Below are positions 45,570-54,414 of a stretch of 64,000 bases of DNA, piece by piece. Below the pieces are notes generated by a model. It was not told where the DNA came from. It searched no databases and was given only the letters and a program-made list of their open reading frames with translations. Source of the stretch: Pediococcus acidilactici DSM 20284 (GTDB lineage Bacteria > Bacillota > Bacilli > Lactobacillales > Lactobacillaceae). Position 1 is the first letter of the stretch; every line of letters starts with the position of its first letter. The DNA lies in NCBI RefSeq assembly GCF_000146325.1, contig NZ_GL397067.1, forward strand, positions 1,820,860 through 1,884,859. The letters run 5' to 3'. The position numbers were made by a program, and so were the translations under genes.

Positions 45570-47673
45570 CTTTAGGACCTCCGTTTAGCATTGCCTGTTT
45601 TCTAAAAACTAGGTAAACACCAAACCCGATTACCACAATTGCTAAGAAAACAATCCCGAGATAAATAATCAACTGACTGTTTTTGCTGATAATCCGTTTA
45701 TGTTCTAAACCTCGATCAATGTATTTATTTTTCTTAAATCGATAACTATAATGCGCATTGTCTTGATCAACGACAATTGCATCACCCATAAATTGATCAA
45801 TGTTTTTCTTAAAGTTAATTTGAGTCGAGCCTAAGTAGCTTGCCTCAGGAGTAGCTCCTGTTACTATCAGCATCCCTTTCTTATCATTTTCAGGCGAACG
45901 AATTAACTGTGCGGTACCAATGGTCTTTCCATAATCTTTTTCAATGCTGAGTTTTTCGTTAGAAACAAATCTTTTAAAATTGTCTGAATACTTAAAGTAT
46001 AAGTCTTTATTTAGTGACTTAATTAGCGGATTATTAGTAGGCGTTCCCAGAACAATTAAATTATCATTGGCCATTACTTCCTTGCTAGGACGTTTAGTAT
46101 AAAATTTTATTTTTCCAGTATTACTCTTGGCATAAGCTCCAATCAGATTAAATATATTCGTTAAACTTTTAAAGTCTATTGCGGTTAACTTTTTAGGCAC
46201 GACTACCGCTAAATTGTCATACGTTTGATTTTTTATAAAAATCGTTGGGTAATTAGTAAATAGTAAGTCGTTACTTTTCTCTGACTTAACTCTCATTTCT
46301 GAATTCATATCTACTTCCGCCCAAGGTGTTTCAGAATTATCAGAAGCCGATTGATTTTGCATTTCCAAATCAAACGCCACCCGAACCACAAAGTTATTTC
46401 CTAAAGAAGTACCTTTGGGAACTTCTAGTGTAACTTCATCTCCGTTAGCCTTAGCAGCCGTTAATTTTTTACTTCCTAGCGTAATGTCATTGACGTATAC
46501 CGTCACTAAGGAACGCTTAAAATCCAGGTTTTTGCTGTACCGAAAATGCAATTTCACCTTGGAACCATCTGCATTTGTCCGATCGTTGGGAAGGGAGACA
46601 AAGTAGCTAGTTTCGCGGTGTCCAGCCCCCTTAATTTTATCAATAACGTTTGTTAGTTTATACTTACCTTCATCTTGAATTTCGGATGTAAAGGTATCTG
46701 TCAAATACGAAACTGTCTCGATATTTTTATTCGTTTCATTCATTAATTCGGCATTAGCAAAAAATTGCGCAGCTTTTTTCAGCAATTTGTCTGTTTTAGC
46801 CGTTACAATTAGATAATCCCCGTTTTTGGTGTAATGTGTTTTGATTACCGCTTGGTTATCAACGTCTTTTTCGTTAACTTCTTTTTTCAGAGACTCAGGT
46901 AAGTGATCATATCTAGCAATATATAAAATATAATCACCCTTAGTAGCATTCATATCCGTGTCTCGAAAGACATTGATTTGGTCATTATCTGTAGTGATCA
47001 CCCTTGATTCTCCCGCTAAAGCAGTCATACTAGCGGATAACTCACCTTTAGTTGGTTGATTGGGAGTAACAATTTTAGAATTCTGATACGTGATCGTATC
47101 TTGACCAGAAAAATGATCATAGAAAGAATGCAATGTGTTTTCGGGATCCTTTAATTCATATTTAAAATTCACATTGGACCCGGCTTTAATCGTTAACCAG
47201 TTAGCTGGCGTTTGCGCTAAATTGTAACTTTTAGAATCTTTCTCGTTTAAAATTTGTCCCTTAATTTCAAGCTTGTTAGTCCCCTCTAATAGTTCCAGAG
47301 GGATTTCAACTTCTTTACTCTGAAAGCCACTTCTGTGAGCAGGTCTAAAGGAGAAAAATTTAACACCGTTTAGCGAAATTGTAATGTCAGATACCTCTTT
47401 ATCTGCTAATTGAGATACTTGATAATTAAAATTAAAAGTTGCCTTTTTAATGTTCCAGTAATCCATCTTGGTAAAATACATGCTAGTTGATGTAGACTTC
47501 CCAGATAACGTCATCGTGTCTTTTTGGAAGTTTTGTGTATAAGTTAAGTCCTCAGCGTGAACTTGACTCACATTAATCAACATCATCACCAACATAGTTA
47601 ATGTCAAAACTACTATTTTACTTATAACGCTTGGTTTTATACCACTTTGCTTGTTTATGAAAGACTTGTTCAC
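45553..47673 (-). CDS. BcsB-like exopolysaccharide synthesis protein (PssD-like)
   Basis: From GTG 47673 the product is 706 residues with a basic N-terminus and signal peptide cut near VSQVHA-ED, a large extracellular part and one membrane segment near the C-terminus (IYLGIVFLAIVVIGFGVYLVF). The repeated carbohydrate-binding-like blocks (DYWNIKKATFNFNYQVSQL and DISLNGVKFFS-type) match BcsB-type partners of processive glycosyltransferases. The start is not certain: the frame extends to ATG 47703, inside the upstream gene, but GTGGGG before GTG 47673 and the signal peptide favour the later one. Confidence 0.8.
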   Translation of the reverse strand: MNKSFINKQSGIKPSVISKIVVLTLTMLVMMLINVSQVHAEDLTYTQNFQKDTMTLSGKSTSTSMYFTKMDYWNIKKATFNFNYQVSQLADKEVSDITISLNGVKFFSFRPAHRSGFQSKEVEIPLELLEGTNKLEIKGQILNEKDSKSYNLAQTPANWLTIKAGSNVNFKYELKDPENTLHSFYDHFSGQDTITYQNSKIVTPNQPTKGELSASMTALAGESRVITTDNDQINVFRDTDMNATKGDYILYIARYDHLPESLKKEVNEKDVDNQAVIKTHYTKNGDYLIVTAKTDKLLKKAAQFFANAELMNETNKNIETVSYLTDTFTSEIQDEGKYKLTNVIDKIKGAGHRETSYFVSLPNDRTNADGSKVKLHFRYSKNLDFKRSLVTVYVNDITLGSKKLTAAKANGDEVTLEVPKGTSLGNNFVVRVAFDLEMQNQSASDNSETPWAEVDMNSEMRVKSEKSNDLLFTNYPTIFIKNQTYDNLAVVVPKKLTAIDFKSLTNIFNLIGAYAKSNTGKIKFYTKRPSKEVMANDNLIVLGTPTNNPLIKSLNKDLYFKYSDNFKRFVSNEKLSIEKDYGKTIGTAQLIRSPENDKKGMLIVTGATPEASYLGSTQINFKKNIDQFMGDAIVVDQDNAHYSYRFKKNKYIDRGLEHKRIISKNSQLIIYLGIVFLAIVVIGFGVYLVFRKQAMLNGGPKDAKQK

Positions 47674-48847
47674 GAATATACCCCACCATTCCATATGCTG
47701 CAACTGCTAACCACATTTGACTATATACTAAATACATGAAAATTATATAAATAACGTTACTAAAACGCATTTCACCTTTTTCGGTCGTAATCGTTACAAA
47801 AGTGCTAATGATAAACATAATAATTCCAAATAGCCATAAAGCATTACTAAATCCTTGTAAATCTGAATGTGCTAGCCCCGCTACTGAAAGCACAAAAACT
47901 ATGTCTGATAATATCAAGGCCGACATCAACAAAAAATATGTTGATAAAAAATATAGTAAATCAAACCGAATTGGACGACCTGCCTTCTTAAAAAGCAGTT
48001 TAGCGTTCTTCACAACCACGTAAATATTCCCCTTTACCCAGCGCGTACGTTGATGAAACCAAACGTCTAGGGTTTGAGGCTCCTGCTCCCAAGTAACGGC
48101 ACGTGGCTGGAATTTAATTCTGTAGCCCATTTGGTAAACTCGAAAGCTAATCTCCGTATCTTCGGCTAAGGCTTTAACATCCCATCCGCCAATCTTTTCC
48201 AAAATTTCCCTTCTAATAACATAATTAGTTCCTGGGATAGTGCATAGCTTAAATAGCCTTTGTCGTCCTGCTTGAGCCATCCATTGAAACGAAAGGGTCT
48301 CAATGTTAATAAACCTGGTTAAAACAGTCGCTTCTTTATTTCTTGTTCTAAATTTTCCAATTACAGCTGCTAAACGATCACTTTGTAGAAGTTCCGCTAC
48401 TAAAAGTCGCAATGCGCTTCGTTCCGGAGTATTATCTGCATCATAAACCGCAATAACACTCCCTTTCGCTTGTTTTAACCCAATATTGAGCGCGTTAGAC
48501 TTCCCTTTTCCACCTGTAACATTATCCGTATTGATAACCTTCAAGCGTTCCTCACCAAAATCTTTTTGTACCTCTCTTAATAGTTCAGCTGAATTGTCAC
48601 TTGAATTATCATTAATAACGATAATTTCATAACGGTCATGCGGATAATCAAAGCTAAGAAGTGATAACACCGTTTTAACAATTACAATCCCCTCATTATG
48701 GGCCGGCACCATCACCGTTACAAAAGGTATCTCTTCAGGAAGCTTTTTATCAGGTTTGGGAACTTCTTGTAGATACCAAGTATATCCAGCAACCGTTAAA
48801 ATTAAGTTAATTATCAGCGTTCCCCAAATGGCAATAATTGCAACCAT
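47618..48847 (-). CDS. Processive glycosyltransferase, GT2/BcsA-like without PilZ (PssC-like)
   Basis: The 409-residue protein has an N-terminal membrane segment, a GT2 catalytic domain and three to four C-terminal membrane segments. Catalytic signs are INDNSSDNS (about 78-86), DAD (136-138), LAED (227-230) and QRTRW (266-270), the Q/RxxRW motif of processive synthases such as cellulose and hyaluronan synthase. There is no PilZ domain, so c-di-GMP sensing must come from another subunit. A good ribosome site (GGGGAGAGAG, 48884-48874) lies 26 bases before ATG 48847 but only 8 before ATT 48865. Confidence 0.9.
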   Translation of the reverse strand: MVAIIAIWGTLIINLILTVAGYTWYLQEVPKPDKKLPEEIPFVTVMVPAHNEGIVIVKTVLSLLSFDYPHDRYEIIVINDNSSDNSAELLREVQKDFGEERLKVINTDNVTGGKGKSNALNIGLKQAKGSVIAVYDADNTPERSALRLLVAELLQSDRLAAVIGKFRTRNKEATVLTRFINIETLSFQWMAQAGRQRLFKLCTIPGTNYVIRREILEKIGGWDVKALAEDTEISFRVYQMGYRIKFQPRAVTWEQEPQTLDVWFHQRTRWVKGNIYVVVKNAKLLFKKAGRPIRFDLLYFLSTYFLLMSALILSDIVFVLSVAGLAHSDLQGFSNALWLFGIIMFIISTFVTITTEKGEMRFSNVIYIIFMYLVYSQMWLAVAAYGMVGYIREQVFHKQAKWYKTKRYK

Positions 48848-48883
48848 CAGGAAAAAATCTAAAATTGTGATTACTCTCTCCCC

Positions 48884-50434
48884 CTATCTCTTGAACATGT
48901 TTTTGTATATTTTTCTTCCGAACGCAATAAAAATGGTTAACACAAAAAAAATAATCGCAAAGAAAACCATGATGATTCGTCCTTGAACTCTGAAAAATCC
49001 TTTAAATAGTGCCGGTGTCTCTACTGATTTAGGTAAACTTTTCTCTTCGGCAACAGTTTTCACCTCAGTTACTTTACCATTTACTAAATATTGTCCGTTT
49101 TGATAAGCAATTAACGAACTTGCAACGTCAATCTTTGAATTAAAGTCTTCGGCTGGATTCTGCCACGTAAAATTCAATGCATGAATTTGTTCCTTTAAAT
49201 TCTTTAATCTCACCTTGCTATCTGGCATATTAAAAGTTAAGGCGGTAGGCATCGCAAACCTGACATCTTCTTGATTTTTAATTTTGTTAAATCCTGAAGC
49301 CGCAAGTGCTAGGTAACTACGGCTACTCGTCTCACCCTGGTTATCCTGTTTCAAATAAACTACTTTTTTATTAGGAAATAGCATCCAATAATTTGCTTTT
49401 TTTAAAGCATTATTCCGTAAAACTTGATCCTGATCCCAAAAAACTTGCGCACTAATTCCGACTGGATAAACTTGATTTTGAGCCAAATTAAGTAAATAAT
49501 TGTCGAATAACTCACTTAATTCAGTTGCGTTATTTACCGTCGCTCCTCCAATTACCGGAGCCTGCAGGAAGATTACACCACCACGGTCCTCAATTCTGCG
49601 TAAACTTCTAGTAAAGCGTTTATAAGCATCCATTTCGGTATTTTTCGCTACGGTTGTGGTGCTAACAGCAAAAGGCACCCCAAGATTTTCGCAATACGAA
49701 CTTAATTCATCCAGCATTTTTAAATTACTGTAAGGTGTCACATTAGCGATTGTTAACAAAGGTTTTGTCTCTTGTTGTCGATCAAACAAAGTAGCAATCA
49801 TTTTTCCAGCCGTAATCAACCCCAGCCCTCTATTATTCAAGAAGGGTAAGTATCCTTGATTGCGGTTGATAATCCCATACGCATATGACTGCTGATCTTT
49901 GTCTTGCGTTTTTAATTCACCATACCTTTGCGCTTTTTTTGGAATTCCAGTCAAAACGTCCATTCGATCCACAAACGGGATCATTTCAGTACTATTTCCA
50001 TCTCTTAAAATTAATTGTTGTTGATAGATCGTTTTTAGTTTCACTTGCAGTTGTTGTTGTTCAATCGGATCAAGCCCTTCACCAATATGTAATTTAATTC
50101 CATCATATTGATCACGATCTTTAATAAAAGCCGGATTAACTAGCTGGGCTTTTTTCCAATTAATCATGGTTATTACTCCTTGATAGCCACGACTTAGTTC
50201 GCCTTTTTGATATTCACTCTCTTTGACGGTTGTGACCTTGAGACCTATTCCAGCTAATATTCTTTGCAAAGTGTCAATCTTTTTCTCACCTTGTTCAACA
50301 GTATTTTGAGAGTCATACACCAACAAAACATGATTACTGTCACGTTTGCTCCCATACACCGTTTGATTTGCTTGAATTATTCCACTGAAGGCAATCAAGA
50401 AAATAGTTAATAACGGAAAAAATATTTTACGCAT
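48884..50434 (-). CDS. DUF2334-type polysaccharide deacetylase-like protein, exported
   Basis: The 516-residue protein has a signal peptide (residues about 1-22, FFPLLTIFLIAFSGIIQA), an extracellular domain and one membrane segment near the C-terminus (IIMVFFAIIFFVLTIFIAFG). The domain around LLTIANVTPYSNLKMLDELSSYCENLGVPFAVST fits the DUF2334 group of divergent polysaccharide deacetylases. The classic metal-binding HxxxH is not obvious, so enzymatic activity is uncertain. It overlaps the upstream gene by 8 bases. Confidence 0.78.
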   Translation of the reverse strand: MRKIFFPLLTIFLIAFSGIIQANQTVYGSKRDSNHVLLVYDSQNTVEQGEKKIDTLQRILAGIGLKVTTVKESEYQKGELSRGYQGVITMINWKKAQLVNPAFIKDRDQYDGIKLHIGEGLDPIEQQQLQVKLKTIYQQQLILRDGNSTEMIPFVDRMDVLTGIPKKAQRYGELKTQDKDQQSYAYGIINRNQGYLPFLNNRGLGLITAGKMIATLFDRQQETKPLLTIANVTPYSNLKMLDELSSYCENLGVPFAVSTTTVAKNTEMDAYKRFTRSLRRIEDRGGVIFLQAPVIGGATVNNATELSELFDNYLLNLAQNQVYPVGISAQVFWDQDQVLRNNALKKANYWMLFPNKKVVYLKQDNQGETSSRSYLALAASGFNKIKNQEDVRFAMPTALTFNMPDSKVRLKNLKEQIHALNFTWQNPAEDFNSKIDVASSLIAYQNGQYLVNGKVTEVKTVAEEKSLPKSVETPALFKGFFRVQGRIIMVFFAIIFFVLTIFIAFGRKIYKNMFKR

Positions 50435-51914
50435 CTTCGTTTTCCTCCCGTTCAGTTAGCCACAGTTGATCATTCAAGATATCAGAGATAAACATTATGA
50501 AAGTTAGGTCTAAACTAAGTGGTACCATGAACAAATGTTTTGCTAAATCTGCATCTCCATCTCCAATAATCGAAACAATTGGAACAAATACACAAATTGT
50601 CATCAATCCTAATACTAGGAAAAATCGCATAACTCCTAGAAGTCTTCCAGCCGTAAAATCGATATACGCACTAACTGCATATACGCCTATAAACGTTATC
50701 GCTAAAAGACACAAGAAAGCATACTTCCCGGGGAAAAAAGCTCCTGCTAACGAACTATAAAATGTAAAAAACGTACTCTGCTGCCCCGGCTTTTTACCTG
50801 AATCTTTGGTATAATCTCCCACAGCTTTGACCTGGGTGACCATGATATCTTTACTAGCAACATCTAGCAATCGCAAAAATTGATTAACATTTTTAGCATA
50901 ATACTTAACAATCCAGGCAAAATTATATTTTGCCATTAAGTGCTTTTTAATGTATGGAGAACTTGGATCACTCGTATCAAATGTTTTTGCATAGTAGTCC
51001 TGTTCCCGCATCAAAGCGAATTGTTCGCTCAAGCCATTTTTGGCGATATTTTTGCTGGGGTCACCCGTTTCCATCAAGACGCCATGAGAAAATGCTTGAT
51101 ATTGATTAACATCGTTAAACTCTTTATTAATTAAACTGTACGTTAAAACTCCCGCTCCTAAAGTAGCCAGTAATCCACCGATTAATGCTAGTTTTTTGGC
51201 TTTTTTTAAACCCGGCAAGAAAAACAAACCAATTGAGATTACTCCAAAGCTTAAAGCTAAGGGAGCGTTTTGCTGTTTGCTAGTAATTAAAACTACTACG
51301 CTAGTAAAATATAGTAGTACCAGTTTCCAACGTTTGAAGTACTCTCCACGAGCCAATAATATAACTGAAGCAAATGCATACAAAAACGAGATCAACATCG
51401 CTGGTTCGGCAAAAAAGGAATTAAAGTATAAAACAAATGACGCATCCCCAAAAATAATCACCACTAAAATAGCAATGACATAGCTTCGAATACGTCGCCA
51501 AGATCCCGTAAGTGCCTTGGTTAGTAAATAAATTCCTGGCAAAAATGCTACATAATATACCACACCCAGAAAACGTATATCGAAATAACGCTGGCTATAA
51601 AATAATTTATTTAACATAATTGCAGCTTTGACAAAAAGTGCTTGAGAGGTAAAAACAGCAACATTATTTTCGTTAAAATATTTTAAAATCCCAAATTTAG
51701 TTACTACGTATCCAATATACTGACTACTTTTAGTTGGCAAACGATAAACGCCATTACTTAACATTGCACGGTAAAAATCCCCATTATCTGCGTAACCGTT
51801 AATTGGTGGCACAAAAAGAATCACAGCACAAATAACCGCTGCTAGCATAGTTGCCATTGCAGCGGGTGATACATGATTTTGAAATATCCTCCAACATCTT
51901 TTAACCGAAACCAT
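50427..51914 (-). CDS. Multi-pass membrane glycan-synthesis protein (WsfD-like)
   Basis: The 495-residue protein has about ten to twelve hydrophobic segments with an early extracellular loop holding NGYADNGDFYRA, a feature of GT-C-type hexosyltransferases such as WsfD and its relatives (acidic residues in the first loop). It lies second in the exopolysaccharide cluster, 12 bases after the GH8 gene. A role in adding a sugar or modifying the polymer outside the membrane is inferred from context. Confidence 0.72.
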   Translation of the reverse strand: MVSVKRCWRIFQNHVSPAAMATMLAAVICAVILFVPPINGYADNGDFYRAMLSNGVYRLPTKSSQYIGYVVTKFGILKYFNENNVAVFTSQALFVKAAIMLNKLFYSQRYFDIRFLGVVYYVAFLPGIYLLTKALTGSWRRIRSYVIAILVVIIFGDASFVLYFNSFFAEPAMLISFLYAFASVILLARGEYFKRWKLVLLYFTSVVVLITSKQQNAPLALSFGVISIGLFFLPGLKKAKKLALIGGLLATLGAGVLTYSLINKEFNDVNQYQAFSHGVLMETGDPSKNIAKNGLSEQFALMREQDYYAKTFDTSDPSSPYIKKHLMAKYNFAWIVKYYAKNVNQFLRLLDVASKDIMVTQVKAVGDYTKDSGKKPGQQSTFFTFYSSLAGAFFPGKYAFLCLLAITFIGVYAVSAYIDFTAGRLLGVMRFFLVLGLMTICVFVPIVSIIGDGDADLAKHLFMVPLSLDLTFIMFISDILNDQLWLTEREENEDA

Positions 51915-51926
51915 TTTAGACCATCC

Positions 51927-53054
51927 CTATGATTGTGAAGCTAACAATGCTAGTAAATTATTAAATGAATAAGCATCATTATTTTTAGTATCGCCGAGTG
52001 CTCCATAAATTTCCGATTTTTTGTTTTGAACCTGATCTTCCCAGACCAATTTCATTGCCTTTTGGTAATATTTGTAGTTGCCACTTCTAGCAAAAATCAT
52101 TGCAGCTAAAGCATAGTTACCCGTTGACTGGCTATGGTCAGCAATCGCTCCTGCGGTTGTATAGCTGTTGTATAACTTTTTATTATCAACCTGCATTTCT
52201 AACCAATTAGCTGTCTCAGTCTTCATCTTTCCTATCTCAGCTAAATGTAATACCGTGATTAAAGCCTCGGAAGTATTAAGATTTTCTGTACCATATTGGT
52301 TAGTCTTCCAATTGTAGTTTGGAGCATACAAAGGAAAAATATCCCCTAAATATCCTTGCTTAACTAGCTTTAACTGCTTTTGGTAATAATCACGTTCTTT
52401 CTTTGATACGGATTCAAAATACTTTAAGGTAGCTAAATCGTAGTAAGCTAGTGAACTTTTATTACTAGTTTTTTTGGTACGTACGTCATAAAAATCAAGC
52501 ACTCGGTCTTTATGAATACTTGTTGTTTGAAGCATCGCAAACCGTTTTGCCGCTTCCCGGCGATATTTTTCACTATTCGTATTTTGTGCGTAGATTTGTA
52601 AAGCTCGAATGATTCTTAAATCATCTATCGTTGCGTTCACATCAGATTTCTTCTTGGTTTTATCATCGATTCGATAACTGAATTGTCGACCTTGATCAAA
52701 GTATTTCTTAGTATGCTGATAAAATTCACGAAAAGCTTTGTTTTGGTGTGTTTGGGCCAAATACTCTAACCATAGTCCTGACGACTCGGATAACATATCA
52801 TGCCCGGTTGCCTTATCGGACTTCTTTTGTTCATTATTAAAGTTTGTATAAATACCAGCTTTTTGGACCATCGAATTTTCTAAAAAATTATGTAGCAATT
52901 CTACATTTTGATTATTCTGGTGGTATCGTGTCGCGATTGTTAAATTATTTGCATCTCCCTTAGGGACTTTAATTTGAGGTTGTTTTTGTCCACAACCGCT
53001 CATCGTAAAAATGCTCGCGAATATTAGCACTAAAAAAATAATCTTCTTATCCAA
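51927..53054 (-). CDS. GH8-like glycoside hydrolase lipoprotein (PssZ/BcsZ-like)
   Basis: The 375-residue protein begins with a lipoprotein signal (IFTMSGC, lipidated C21) and has an (alpha/alpha)6 barrel typical of GH8. HDMLSESSGLWLEYL carries the likely catalytic acid E90 and NATIDDLRIIRAL the catalytic Asp region (144-145). Hydrolases of this kind accompany cellulose and Pss-type polymer synthases and trim or release the polymer. It is the first gene of the cluster, with a gap of 284 bases to rnhA. It is not a close match to any enzyme I can name with certainty. Confidence 0.8.
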   Translation of the reverse strand: MDKKIIFLVLIFASIFTMSGCGQKQPQIKVPKGDANNLTIATRYHQNNQNVELLHNFLENSMVQKAGIYTNFNNEQKKSDKATGHDMLSESSGLWLEYLAQTHQNKAFREFYQHTKKYFDQGRQFSYRIDDKTKKKSDVNATIDDLRIIRALQIYAQNTNSEKYRREAAKRFAMLQTTSIHKDRVLDFYDVRTKKTSNKSSLAYYDLATLKYFESVSKKERDYYQKQLKLVKQGYLGDIFPLYAPNYNWKTNQYGTENLNTSEALITVLHLAEIGKMKTETANWLEMQVDNKKLYNSYTTAGAIADHSQSTGNYALAAMIFARSGNYKYYQKAMKLVWEDQVQNKKSEIYGALGDTKNNDAYSFNNLLALLASQS

Positions 53055-53140
53055 AATATCTCATCCTCTAAATATATTTACGCTTACGAATAAATTTTAT
53101 TAAATACTTTTCTCAAATCACTTTACACTACTACGGACTA

Positions 53141-53160
53141 TTGTACTAAATTCGGTACAA
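53141..53160. promoter_or_regulatory. Inverted repeat upstream of the exopolysaccharide cluster
   Basis: TTGTAC-N8-GTACAA lies 87 bases before the GH8 start. It overlaps a -10-like TACAAT on the minus strand, so it may be an operator. The -35 is poor. Confidence 0.4.
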
Positions 53161-53202
53161 CATTTCAGATGCTAATTTTTTGTACCACCACTTTTTGATC
53201 AT

Positions 53203-53325
53203 AAAAAAAGCACCCAAATTTTAAATGGGCTGATTGTAATGCTCACTTTGTGGCTTGTTAGGAGAAAATTTTTCCTAGCAAACATGGCGAATTTTATACA
53301 ATCATCCATAATTTGAGTGCTTTTT
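53203..53325 (-). terminator. Large structured terminator element behind rnhA
   Basis: An imperfect 120-base palindrome: outer arms (53204-53228 with 53306-53325, AAGCACCCAAATT-type), a middle stem GATTGTA/TACAATC (53232-53238 with 53297-53303) and an inner hairpin TAGGA/TCCTA (53259-53263 with 53273-53277). A T run follows on the minus strand. Much larger than a usual terminator; it could be a structured RNA or a small mobile repeat. Confidence 0.6.
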
Positions 53326-53338
53326 AGTCTAATTAAAA

Positions 53339-54097
53339 TTATTTTGGAAGCTTATCATCTACGGGGACCATTCCCTTTTCTTCCATATAATCCATCATTT
53401 TATTTAATTTATGGTCAACAAAAATATTTCCTTGATTAGTGGCGTGACCTTTTGTCCATAAAAATTGTAAATCAGTGAATTGGGGTAGCAGCTTAGCAAT
53501 CTGTTGCCACAGTTCCTGGTTAGCTACCGGGTCGCCGGTGGATTTTTTCCAGCCGCGGCGTTGCCATCCCGCAAGCCATTTCTTAGTGATGGCGTTTAAA
53601 ATATACTTAGAATCAGAAATCACCGTGATTGGTGCGTCCTTGCCGACTTTAGCCAACGCCGTTTCCAACCCGCGCCAAAGGGCCGTTAACTCCATTCGGT
53701 TATTAGTGGCACCAAACTCACCACCCGATTGAGAATATTCTTGGTCATCTTTTTTCAACAAGTACGCCCACGCTGCTAAATCCGCTTGCCGCACGTGACC
53801 ACCTTTTACGGTACCCGTATTGCGGGATCCGCCGTCCGTATATAAAAGGATCCGATCGGTTGGAACCTGAGGATCTTTTTGGGGGATTTGCGGCTGCTTT
53901 TGCGGGGTAGCTTTCTTAGCTGATTTAGCCTCCGTAACTTCCTTACCAGCTTGCCATTGTTCAGCTTCTTCTAACGTTCCAAAGCTTTTATAGCTTGCAC
54001 CAGAAAATCCCTTAACCTGCGCTTCAGTTTCGGCCCAAGTCCGGTAAATTCCGGGCTGTTTACCAATTTTTACTACGTAATACTTCTGTTTTGCCAT
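53339..54097 (-). CDS. rnhA: Ribonuclease HI with N-terminal hybrid-binding domain
   Basis: From ATG 54097 the protein is 252 residues. It has the N-terminal RNA:DNA hybrid-binding domain (about 1-46; KYYVVKIGKQPGIYRTWAE and YKSFGTLEEAEQW), a Lys/Gln/Pro linker, and a catalytic RNase H domain (about 80-245). The catalytic acids are seen in LLYTDGGSRN (Asp), NRMELTAL (Glu), VISDSKYI (Asp) and the final NIFVDHKLN (Asp), with the His in WTKGHATNQ. It removes RNA from hybrids. Confidence 0.94.
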   Translation of the reverse strand: MAKQKYYVVKIGKQPGIYRTWAETEAQVKGFSGASYKSFGTLEEAEQWQAGKEVTEAKSAKKATPQKQPQIPQKDPQVPTDRILLYTDGGSRNTGTVKGGHVRQADLAAWAYLLKKDDQEYSQSGGEFGATNNRMELTALWRGLETALAKVGKDAPITVISDSKYILNAITKKWLAGWQRRGWKKSTGDPVANQELWQQIAKLLPQFTDLQFLWTKGHATNQGNIFVDHKLNKMMDYMEEKGMVPVDDKLPK

Positions 54098-54260
54098 TTG
54101 CCACCTCAAAAATTAATTTTCAATAAAACCGAGTGCTCAGCACTATTGACGAATCTCCAATACCAGATTCTAATCTACCAAAGATTTTTCAATAATCCGT
54201 TATTAATTATGACTTTTTAACTTATGTTAGTCAAAAACGTTTTGCCGTTTGATTAAAAAA

Positions 54261-54395
54261 GGAGAGTGGGACAAAAGTCGCTAAACAAAAAACGATCCAT
54301 GAGGTGAAGCTCCCTCATGAATCGTCTTTATTTTGGTTTTTTGACTTCAATAGCACCAAAACGTGTGCCAAAAGTCAGTTTGTTCCACTTTCCAA
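54261..54395 (+). repeat. Family B hairpin repeat (copy B6), mosaic
   Basis: It begins GGAGAGTGGGACAAAAGTCG, contains a stem ACGATCCATGAGG/CCTCATGAATCGT with one mismatch, and ends in ACGTGTGCCAAAAGTCAG, which is the tail of copy B2 in reverse. So it is an inverted or composite copy. It lies in the 317-base gap between rnhA and the purine permease gene; bases 54098-54260 show nothing else. Confidence 0.75.
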
Positions 54396-54414
54396 AACTG
54401 ATTAATTAATTTTT

